Origin: Acanthopleura granulata
Taxonomy: Eukaryota > Mollusca > Polyplacophora > Chitonida > Chitonidae
Reading direction: 5' to 3'
DNA: 64,000 nt
NCBI GenBank assembly: GCA_016165875.1
Contig: JABBOT010000001.1
Coordinates: forward strand, 16,444,876-16,508,875
Below the pieces are notes generated by a model that saw nothing but the letters and a program-made list of their open reading frames with translations, was not told where the DNA came from and searched no databases. The position numbers and the translations under genes are program-made. Each line of letters starts with the position of its first letter. Position 1 is the first letter of the stretch. This document shows, piece after piece, positions 37,601 through 49,600 of the stretch.

Positions 37601-40600
37601 CTATAAAACTGACTGCCATCATGTGAGTTAAAAATTCCTGAGTATGGCTCTTCAACAAAAATCAAGAAAATAAGTAAATTTTAAATTGTTTTCTAACTTC
37701 GTAAACAGATAAAGAATCAAAGCAACTGTCCAGTTTGGCTGATCTGACCATTGGTCAGCTAGTTCCAGTGACCATCGTTAATCAGAACAAGTCAGTCGTG
37801 TCATGTGACCTAGGAAAGGGGATAAGAGGAACATGTAGCAAGGAATTCGTTGAAGGTAAGTACATGTATAAGGATGATCCTCTCACCTGAAAAACAGGTG
37901 TGGGGGGAGTGTCTGGAGGTGTGGGGAGTGTCTGAAGGCGTGGGGGAGTGTCTGAAGGCGTGGGGGAGTGTCTGGAGTTGTGGGGAGTGTCTGAAGGCTT
38001 GGGGGGAGTGTCTAGAGGCATGGGGAGTGTATAGAGGCATGGAGGGAGTGTCTGGAGGTGTGGGGGAGTGTCTGAAGGCGTGGGAGTGTCTGAAGGCGTG
38101 GGGGAGGGTCTAGAGGCATGGAGAGGAGGGTCTAGAGGCATGGGGGAGTGTCTGGGGGTGTGGGGGAGTGTCTGGGGGTGTGGGGGAGTGTCTGGGGGTG
38201 TGGGGGAGTGTCTGGAGGTGTGGGGGGAGTATCTAGAGGCATGGGGGGAGTGTCTGGAGGTGTGGAGGTTTGAATCTGAAGAATTCCGATGACATTTACC
38301 GGTGGGAACTGCTGGGATGTATCATCTCAGTGCCAGCATAATGCTGGCTACCATTATGTAAGTGAAATATTCTTGAATACGACATAAAACACCAATGAAA
38401 TAAATAAATAGATATTATCTTAGCGCAATTCCTGGTCATCAGCAGTCATGATACAATTTAACATTTCTTCTTTGATCAAAAGGACAATGAGCATTTATTG
38501 ACAGCGACACATAATTTTAAACTTAATTAAGAACTTTCGCCCAAAAACCAAATCTCTTTGAACAATCATCAGAAAAGGCGATAACGGAGATAAAAACTGC
38601 ATGCTATATACTTTGTTTTCTGTACAGTATGACTGTAACACACAGTACCCATTTTATTTTTGCAGCAAAATCATCAGCATTAACCAAAAATTTATCTGAT
38701 AAGATTTTTAAGGTGACTAGTATCTTAGAAGTTGGATCTACTTCAAATCTGTTTTGTCTCTTTTATGATTGTGGAGGATGTATAGCCTACACTTTGGAAA
38801 GTTGAGTTGACAATGAACTAAAAACGATATGACTTCACAAAGCTGTTGAAACCATCTTTTGTGAGTTGTTTAACCGACATTTCGTATTATTATTCTTAAA
38901 AATTATTTATGTTTGTGCTATAGTTGACATTATTGCTGCCGTGTGGTTCTAACAGTTTTGACAAGATGTTCATGGACATGTAGCTAGGGGAGGTGTTGAG
39001 AATGAACTGCTGATCTGATTTGTCTGCAGGTCAGACGTTTGAGACTGGCAGTCAGCATCATGCCATTGTTCTCTGTGTCAACCTGGCTCAGCGGACTGTC
39101 GAACTGTCTCTAAATGAGGAGCATGTGCGGGCAGCCAAACACAGGAGAGACAACCGCTTCTCCAAGGTAGGACATCAGCTAGCAGAAACTGTTCAAGGTG
39201 TCGTCTGAAAAACACTTTATCATCAACGAAACTGTTGATTAACAAAGTTACACATGTTAATTGATATTGATCAAAGTCTTCTTCATGACAGTTTATCATT
39301 GTTACTGATTCTCGGAGTTCTGTTGATTGTAGAAAGGATGTTTTGAGGTTTGTTCGCAAGGTAGTGTGATATCCTACTTGGAAGACCTAAGTTTGAGCAC
39401 CAAAAGTAATATTCTGTGACATTTATTTGCCTGTTAAATCTACTTTTTAGGATAAAATTCTAGGTCATTTACAGTATGTATACCTAAGAGAACTTTAATG
39501 TCCGATTTTTTGCAATGAATGATCCTCCCAGAATGGCTGGTACCTGCTCCTGCCTGATTTACAGTGTGAAAATTTATGATTGATAGGTGAAGGAAGGGCA
39601 AGTGATAAAAGGGGAGGTAACTCTTGTCAAACCAGACTTCGTTGTTGTGGGACTTCGTGGCCACGCTTTGGGAGGATATGCCTATCTTCCAGTTAGGAAG
39701 GTATGTATGTGTTGTTACTGATCAGTCCCAGATTTCTGATGAAAAATTCATGTTTAAGGTAGACCAAGACCTTCATGTTTATGAGGCTTTATAGATGCAT
39801 GCATTGCCAAGTGTCTATTTTGCTCGCTGTACACAGTTGTAATGTACTATTTTTGTCTATAATAATTCTGTTCGCTTTTCTTTGCAGCATCTTAATGATG
39901 TCCTAGAGAAGTTGAAATTCTCCGTAGGCATTGTCAAGTCAGTGTTTATCAAAAGGTATGGAACAGATGTGTGGCTATATATATGTGCGTTTATATCTGC
40001 AAACTTTTTGGTCTAATTTTCCTTAAAAAGAAAGACAACACTAGACCAGATGTATATATGTTTTGATAAAGTATCTCATTTAAAGTCAAGAAAATGTCAC
40101 GTTTTATTTGAGTGACGCAGGATAACCAAAATATGGCAGTTCAAAGTAAGCTAAAAAGCTGGAATGGGTGGCCTTGCTATCAGTTTTAACCAATCAAAGG
40201 TTACCACCTGAGAAGGCTTCTGTTTCTGCTGTGACGTCACCTGTTCCTAGATCAAACTTTTGCCATGTAGAAGTACTGGTAAATCAGCTGTTTTCCTTTT
40301 CATTACGAGACAATTCTTCTATACTATAAGCCATTTTCAGCAAGAAAGTAGTAGTGGAATACGTCCGGGGTTATTCCCTCAGGTCTCAACCAAGAGACCA
40401 CAATATCCAGCCTTCGGTTTTGCCTACAGGACACAACAAAGGAGTGTCTGGCACAACACTTCGCACAACAAAGGAGTGTCTGGCCTCTTAATACCATAGA
40501 GCGTAGGGTATGGATGACACAACATAGTGTTTCCGGTTTCTCTAAAATGGCGTATCCCATGGCCTCAAAAGAATTCTAGATTGAAAGGTGATTTGTAGAG

Positions 40601-43600
40601 TTACCAAGCATGTCATAAAAAACACCTGTGTCCTTATAGGCTGTATGGACCCCTTTTCTGAAATAACTTTGGTTATATTTCTTATTTCCTTTTCATTTAC
40701 ATATATAAGGTCGTGGAAATGTATTCTAGTGGCATGCTTCATCATTATTACTTAATTTACTTACTTATTTGATTGGCATTTACGCCATACTCAGGAATGT
40801 TTCAGTTGTATGACAGTGTCCAGATTTATTATGGTGGGAGAAAACCAGTCAGTGTTCTGCGGAAACCCTGAACCATCCATAGGTTGCCGGCAAACCTTCC
40901 CATCTGTGACCTGAGAGGATCAATATTAATTTGTTGGTTTCTCTGCATTATTGAAAATGATAACATATAATAATAATAGTAATATTTTGTGATCTTTGTT
41001 CTTTGTTCTGTGTTCATTGAAAATTATGCCTTTTTGTCTTACCCAGTGTTGAGAATGGATTGGTGATTGGGAACTGGCTGGAGTATGTGCAATCAGGGGA
41101 GACAACTGGAGACGGCCAAGTGTATGACATCAGAAAACCAGGATTGCAGCTGGGCACCATAGCAAAGGCTTTGTGAGTTCATCATTGATACGCCCTACTT
41201 TCGAGCTCGCTATCCTGTGGGCTTTGGATACCTTCAGATTTGCTGGTTTTGTGTACTCATTATCTTTCAAAGTAAGCTGTGATTTTACATCCTTGAGAAA
41301 TTGTCTGGTGGCTTCCTCATGTTTCCCCTTAGTTCTGTGTATCCGTAAGCAGACTAACACTTTACAGGCAAAAGAATCATTTTTATTAATGCCTAGGACA
41401 CTAATGTTAATGCCTGATAAACAAGAGTTTTACAGAATGAAATTTTAGGAGAATTTTATATGTGGTCTTAAGAGGTTATTAACAATATCATTTTGAAGTT
41501 CTGAGGCAGAATCAGGAGCATGATTTACCTTTTGTGCTTGTTTTTCCATGAGAAAAGCTTAAATCAGAAGGGTAATGATTGATTGATGTTCTGTGTGTAG
41601 GGTAAAAGCTGTCCATGATTTCCAGATGAATGTCATTGTAAGGAACAATCCAGGAAGAGTCCACATCACTCAAGTCCCTGACAACACAGTCTTGGTATGA
41701 TAATCCTGTTCTTAATGTCGTACAGCGAAATAATTATCTATGCTGCCGTTGTTACCTACAATACATGTATCTAATAGAACTTTTAGATTTTTTTTTTGGT
41801 TGAATTTTTATGATTTACGTTATTTCGTTTGTTGTATGTTAAGCATTTGACATAGATCAAGTTATATAGTCACTTCACCTAAATTGTGCCAGAACTCCAC
41901 GTATTATCAGCGATTATGTGTAATGTTGTCAATAGAACAGCGTGTCCTTAAACACATTGTATTGATTTATGCTTATTTTGCTTTGCGTTAAGGGGTCATT
42001 TCCGATGAAAAAATACAAAGACTCTGTGGGTCAAAGAATATCAGTGAAAGTTGTTGGATTTAGAGAAGTGAAAACTCACAAGTAAGTATTACAGTGAACA
42101 TTGTAATCATATGATGATTGAGTTAAGTTGGCTATATGATGTCTGATGTATGGTTGTTAAGCTGGAAAGGCCTGAAATATTTTATAATTTTGTTGGTTTT
42201 CAGAAAAAATTCTGACCTTAATTTTATTTTTTCAGATTCTTGCCGTTTTCCCATGCTAATGCCATCAAATCTGTCCCAGAATGCAGTCTTCTTCCAAGGT
42301 AATGTTTATACATGTCTTCCATTATGTGTCCTGAAAAAAAAACCTATTGATAAGGTGTGAATAAATATTAATTGTAGATTTAATTTTATCCTGGTCACTT
42401 GTACAGAGCCACTGATTAATACAGTACTGCCACTTACAACATGAGTATTAATATGAAAGCAACAAAGCTGATAAAGCAAAGCAAAAATCACTTGAAACAA
42501 ATGAAAAAGAAGGGAAATGCAGAGAGTGAAGTTGAACATTTCGAATGTTTTACTTTCTTCATTACCTGTCTTTACCTAACATCTGTTGATTTGCACACAT
42601 TGGCAGATGATGAATTGGGGCCTGTTCTCACAGCATCACTTTATTATAATAAAGGACTCAATTCATTTTCAGTTTTTAGAAAACTCTGGTTGAGGTGATT
42701 AGCATGCCTATCACCAATGCAGTTGCTGTGAGTTCGGCCAGCTCATGATGGATTCCTCTAAGGCCATACATGGGAAGGTCTGCCAGTGGATGGTCCTAGG
42801 TTTCCACAGGATCTGCCTGGTTTCCTCCCATCATAATGTATGCCACCGTTGTATAAAAGAAATATTACTGAAAATGACGTAAAACACAAATTGAATAAAT
42901 AAATATGGTCAAAGACTTCAGCAACTGAGTCAAGTGGAACTTCATGTGCCACTCGTCATAATTCCAAGATTTGATTGTTGTCTGGGTTGCCATTTGCTTT
43001 GATTTTCTCTCCCTGGTGACTGCAGTTTACTTCACAGATGCACAGATTCAGGCTTAAGTTTAAAGCAGCACAACCCATCATGTCAGTTGTTGTTTTTTTT
43101 TTACAGTGTATTAGAAAAGAAGGGACTACGAACAGGGGAGGAGCTTAAGCCCAAGGAATTTAAGTCTGGAGAAATCGTGACAGTCTATGTGGACCATGTA
43201 AGATGTTTTAAAGGGGAAGAATCTTTAAAAATTTATAAACTTCAGTATAAAAACCATTAAGAACTGTATATGAAAACCCCTTCAGTTTTGATTTTCTTTA
43301 CGTTTAGTTAAATTTTTCGATTTTAAGGCGGTTTTCATTAACCATGTAGTTAATGTATGGCATTTGTTTAGTCAACAAATTTTGTTCACCTCATATAAAT
43401 GGGTACCAATGATAATATGCCTGCTGTTTTGTTCCTGGCAGTTTTCTGGTCACCATCTGTGGTTTATTGTGACTCACACTGTGAGAGGAAGAGCACATAT
43501 CCTTCACCTCTCCAACGATGTCAAGGTCAGTACAGATGAATGTCATCACTGTCTTAGTTACCAATGTCTGAAATGACCTACATGTGCAGAGTGTAACGTC

Positions 43601-46600
43601 CTGGAGATTAGTTACTCTAGTGGTTAAGTTCATGAATCACTGTGTGGACAAAGTCATGTGAAGGGCAGCATATAGAGCTGAGGGAATCGTTTGGACTATT
43701 GAACCTCTGCCTCAAGTTTCCTAGTCCTTGGCAGGGATCTGGCAGTTTGAATTCTGCTTCACGGGTTGGTTACACTCTGGCTTTAAGTCAGGAAATTTTC
43801 AGTCATAACTGGCAAGGTGCATTGGTTTAGTCCAGTTTCCTCTGCTCGTAATCCAAACTGCTGTCCTACAAGCATAACAAATATTGGTCAGTGTATTCCA
43901 GCGTTCTCTGGCGTGTCACATATATGATAAAGGGCCTAAGTTTTGCCCATGACTATTAAAGCTGCTCTCCCCTCCTGATTTTAAGAGTCTTGTTGATCTA
44001 AGACAGGTGTTATGAGGTTTGTTTGGAAGGTAGGAGGACATCTTATGGGGAAAAGAATCAGCAGAAGTAGTAATTTGTTCTTTTATTGCCTCTTAAAAGG
44101 CACTTTTTCAGTGAAAGTTTCATTATTTATGATAAGTTGAAGTATTATGTACATGTTACTTGTCATGTGAAACAGATTCCACAAAGCCATGTCTGACTTA
44201 TGCTGAAATTCAAAACTTTGTGACATTGCATAGTTCTTGGTCCTGGAAGTTGAAATTTTGGCACGTTAATCTTCAGGTAACATTTAGGAATTATCTGAAT
44301 TTTAATTTTCAAGGACCAGAAATATGTTCTACAATCAGATTTCAAATGATGACTTAAGTGCGAAATGGTTTTATGGAATCGGCCTGTGGTCCTCCTTATT
44401 GTCTGCAGCAACGTGAGCTGTAATTCCTACAGGTGTTTCTCTGAACTATTAACTTTGATGTTGAAGTTCATCAGTTACCTTTGGGTAAAGGTATGAAGGT
44501 GGTATTGGTTCTTGTGATCACTGCTGGCCTTCTATCAGCCAGTTTACTCATTCATAAAGGAAACACATAAATGTGCAGAGTTATAACGCATCAGGCATTA
44601 GAAGTTCAAAAAACAAAAGTTATTCCAAAAGGAGAGAGAATTGTGTCACAGTGGTTAAGAAGATTGTCTTACAATGGCATGGATACACAAGGTGCGGATT
44701 TAATTCCTGCCTTGGACAAGGACTTTGTAGATTGCCTTGCTATCTTTGTTTATATGGCCTTGTAGGCATTTAGTGGTCAACAGCACTCTTGGGTTTGTTT
44801 ATGCAATCTGATGTTGATTGAACACCTTTTGTCTTGCATGTATATGGTGTGCATACCTGAATGTCACACGTGGGAAAGTTCATAAGTAACTTGCCAGTGG
44901 TAGGTGTTTTATTCTAGAAACTCCACTTTCCTCCACCCATAAAGCTGGCATCATTTTTAACGTGACAAATGGGGCCTCGGTGGCTCAGTCAGTTAGCGCA
45001 CTAGCGCAGCGCAGTGGCCCAGAAAGCCTTCCCACCAATGCGGTCGCTGTGAGTTCAAGTCCAGCTCATGCAGGCTTCCTCTCCAGCCATACGTGGGAAG
45101 GTCTGCCAGCAACCTGCAGATGGTCATGGGTTTCCCCCGGGCTCTGCCCGGTTTCCTCCCACCACAATGCTGGCCGCAGTCGTATAAGTGAAATATTCTT
45201 GAGTACGGTATAAAACACTAATCAAATAAATAAATAAATAAAGTGATAAATCATCTTGCTTGTCGTTTCTTGCTCAAAAACAAAAAAATCTTATGTTACC
45301 TCAGAGCTGATGTCCTGCAACTTTAAAGTTTTATTTAGCTGGTGATGCATGTATGTGCTATTTATCCTGAATGATGGATGTGTTCATGTTACCTGACACA
45401 ACCTGGCATATCAGAACTTGTTTATGGTGTCTGTATGGTGTATTCCTGGCAGACATACACAAAGGTAATTTCTTACCTGTCTATGTATGTACAGACAGCC
45501 TGACCCTTGCACCACCTGTGCCAGGGCAGTACTGAGGTCATTTGCAGTCTGGTAACTGAGTATATGCTTGACTGTGTCTCGTCTCAGGTGCTTAACGAGC
45601 GGACGAAGCGTTATCTACCTGGTCAGGTGTGTCAGGCCACAGTGCTTCAGGTGATGGATGAGGGACAATTGGAGCTCTCGCTTACAGGTTTGTTCTCATT
45701 GTCTACACTGAACACATCTTTATGGAAATGTCAAATAATGCAGCTTGTCATAACATGTTTGTACCTTAACCGGCAACCTTGTGACTTTCAAACTTTTAAA
45801 TGTTAGAGAAAGTTTTGAAGGGTAACCAGCAAACAGTTCGCTGCCATAAAGCAGACATCTCTGTTCAAGCCTTGTAACATAAATATTTAGGTATCATTGG
45901 TCTGTTTATGTATCAGCATGTCTATATCTGTTTGTTTTTCTAATGTCAAACTAATAGAGATTTTAATCTGAAGTCATTACTCTACCGGTATTTCTTTAAA
46001 AACTTATCTTCTACTTTGTTTTTGCTGAATCCTGAACAACCCAACTGTTGGGTTGCATGATATCCCTACAGAATTGCTTCTTTTAAATTCTTTGTGGTCT
46101 GATATTACATGTAATACTGGTATCCAATACAATATTCGGTATGAATCAGTGATTATGACTTAATGCCATGTGGGAAATATTTTATCCCTATCATGGCGAC
46201 TATACTCTATATGTACTGGCACATATTTGTAAAATTTCAAAAGTGAGATATTTTGCTTTTGTTTTCCAAAAAATATAAGTTACAAACATATGTGATTGTG
46301 GGTCCTGTTTATGTAAATGATGAAGACGGTCAATTCATTAGGATCTGATTCCATGTTCTTGGACAGGAGTACCCGAAGAGATCAAAGCTGGGTGTTTGAC
46401 AATGGGCATGGTGGTCGGCAGGACTCAAAATGAGACAGCCCTGAACATTCACCTTTGGGGTAACTACAGTGGGAGGGTGTGGCTAACTGACGTGATGGAC
46501 AGTTACAGGGACAACCCTCTGAAAGGCTTCAGGGAAGGACAGTGCGTCCGCTGTCGGGTTTTGTCCTGTGACCTTCAAAGCTCTGATTCTCAAGGTCGTC

Positions 46601-49600
46601 ACATTTGTTCCTTGTCTCTACGTCCATCAAGGTAAAGTCACATATTGAGGTTATACAAAATTTGCAGAAACATTACATGCTAAATCTAGGGTGGAGCAAA
46701 AAGCCACAAAGATATGCAAGGTTTGTTGTTTAAACATTTTGAAATTTTAAAGAAATGGTATTGTTTTTATTACAGATGCCAAACAGGTGCTAAGAAGAAA
46801 GTTGTGGTTGACCCAGATGTTCAAGATCTGAGTGAGCTTAAGGAGGGGCAGATTCTGAGGGGGTTTGTCATCAAACACAGCAGCTGTGGTATCACAGTGT
46901 GGTAAGACCTACAGAAAGCACAATCTCTCATGGATGTGGTTAAAGAAGTACCTCAGTGTTTTCTTTGACAAGAGTTTTATAGTGTGCTGAAGAAGTTTTA
47001 ACTTATATACACATAACAGCAATAAAGTTTATGTTTTGAGGAAACATTTCACAGCTCAGAGAACTTTGACAGTAAAACTTCCACTGTAGTGTTATTGCAT
47101 GGTATTGTCCAGTCTTTGGGTCACAGTTTAAAAAGTCCTGGTTGCACCATTTGTTACTCTTTAGCTCAGAAACCTCCTGTCATTTAGCCTCAGCCAATCT
47201 AGACAGTGTTGCGCTTTCTACACATGACCTTCTTAGACAGTAGTTTGAAGTGTTGCATGTACCTGAGGCATTCTTGACCACTTTGTAAGTAAGGCCATTT
47301 AGCCCAATAATTTGTACACTTTGCATCACTCCCTAACATGTTATTTATTTTTCATGTGGTGCCTGAATAGCCATTGCCTTCTCTAAGTCCAGTGTTCCTG
47401 ATTATATTAGAAATTTATGAATAATATGCTTGTTTATATTGTTTGGGAAGCCTTGGGCATGGCATCTCTGGACTGGCAGTCTTTGAGAATGTATCAGAGC
47501 ATTTCATCAAAGACCCACAGCTGGCGTACCCTCCAGGAAAAGTGGTCACTGTGAAGATACTCAGGTAACTTGCCCCTTTTAGAAACCAGTTCCATCGTAT
47601 TCGTATTCCGTGTTGAATTATATGACTCTCATGTATCAAAAGCTATTCAGAATGCCTACATGAAATAGGTTTCAGCTAACCAGGAACTTGGGTTTACTTA
47701 AATTCACCCATAATGTTCAGAGAACAACTAAGTGACACTTCTCTTTCTCCAACTATCATGAAGTGAAGTGTTCAATACCTTGAAATATCAGGAAGAAGGT
47801 TTCTCTGTGGATGTGTGCATATCAACATTAAATTGATTTATTTATGTATTATTTTTTTATCCTTTTTTGTATTTAACAGTATTAACAGAGATACAGAGAA
47901 ATTACAGTTGTCCTTTCTGAAGAAAGACACTGGTATAGCAGAAGATGTTCCATCTGAAGCTCTGGGGTCTAAACGAGACAAAACCCGAAAGACAAATAAA
48001 ACACCACAGGAGGAAGTGTCTGACAGCGTTAAAGTAAAGAGAAAACAGGACTATAAAGAAGAAGCGTCCAGAACGAAACGTTTGAAAGCAGGCGATTCTG
48101 ATGATACAAGCAAAACCCTCCATAAAGTTTCAGGTGTGAAAGAGAAGAGCGGTGAGGTGACTGACTCTGACTGTGATTCGGACAGTGGCATGGACTCTGG
48201 GATTGAGGTGGGTGTAAATTGTCAATAATGTGTCATTCTCAGTGTTGTAGTCATGACGCATGGTCCCTTCCATTTCTTCAAAAGGTCAGCTATTTCATTA
48301 ATTTTGACATGTGCTCCGAATATATTTAAATTTATAGGCAATTACACAGTCAGCTGAAGACTTATGTTGTGTTGTATACAACTTCATATGCATGATTTGA
48401 TGGATGTGAAAAACATATGAAATTCATGGCATATAATTTCCTGCAATAAGCAACATTAGCCCAAAGTACTACATTTCACCTAAAACTTGGCCTGGAAAAA
48501 TGAATTTTTAGAAACACATACATGTAAAGGCCTTAACGTTTAATGCCAACATAATACATAAGTTTTTCTGATGAGACATTTATCAGTCTACGCAGGAAAC
48601 TCATAAGTGACCCTATAAAGTGGATGATTTAATCAGAATCCACCAGAATGTGTCATTTGAACCAAGCTAATCTTTGGGTGATAAAAACATATATGTCTCT
48701 CGACAGTGACAATTTATTGTAAAACATATGTTTTGAATTTTGACTTTGGTTCCTACATGATTGAGTTAAACTGTTGTTTCTGATCCTCTGATTATGGCAG
48801 GTAGCAACTGTCCAGTCAGACAAACCTCTGCCCAGGCTTCAGATATCAGAGGACTTCAGCTGGGATGTGGATTACTCCACACCAACGCCTCCTGCTGGTC
48901 AAGGGGAGATAAGCAGTGACTCTGAGGTGGAGACAGTTGAAGAGGTAGGAAAGAGATATTAAATTTACCATGGAAATCTGAATTCTCTGCACCCAATTCT
49001 GAAGCCATTATCTCAGTACTTCATGTACTTCACTCATAATTCATAACTTTCATGTGTAAGAATTAGTGATGTTTCATTTGATGTCTCATGTATTAATGTG
49101 ATGTTTCATGTATTAATCACTCTTTTAATACCTTGTAGAAGTCATCAAAGAAGAGTAAAAAAGCTGTGTTAAAGGAACGAAGAGAGGAAGAGAAAAGATT
49201 ATTTGAGGTAAGTGATTGGACAGTCTTCAGGGTGGTGAACTGCCACAGTTGTCTAGAAGGTTAGAGTGTCTGCCTTGAGATCGGGAGTTCCAGGTCCGAT
49301 CCAGCGTCAAGTCATACCAAAGTCTTGCAGCATCAGTCAGTACTCAGGACTGATAAATTATAGCCAGGAAACAGGACAGGTTGGCATGATATCAGTATAA
49401 TGTGATTGGGTTGGGTGTCATGGATTTGTGCTGCCACAAGAAGACACAGTATATATACATTAAAAGGATTCCTCGTCGTCTTGTAACTGAAAAATTTTTG
49501 AGTACTGCGTAAAACGTAAGCATGCATACATCACCTGTCACCTGTGTAAAAACTTTGTCAAAAACTTGCCAAAAGTGAGTGGTTTACCCCAAGTGCTCTG

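Larger units (their letters stand above)
29061..39240 (+). repeat. Duplicated block, copy B (10.2 kb)
   Basis: Collinear with 19227-29047. It is about 360 bases longer because of extra minisatellite units, a 75-bp unit present three times (36801-37025), a 93-bp segment near 38649-38741 absent from copy A, and small duplications such as at 31141-31190. After 39240 the sequence continues into unique intron 23 and exon 24. Confidence 0.97.

Noticed and set aside
37850..38113. 87-codon open frame after exon 22 in copy B
   Set aside because: It starts inside the intron after the exon 22 donor and consists of minisatellite.
29061..39240. Copy B as a separate paralogous RRP5 gene or pseudogene
   Set aside because: It has neither a start nor an end of its own, all its exons are intact, and it continues directly into the only copy of exons 24-43.
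44968..45045. Possible tRNA gene with A and B boxes
   Set aside because: It is the head of a SINE: the boxes are present but no acceptor stem or cloverleaf closes, and the same head recurs in many SINE copies.
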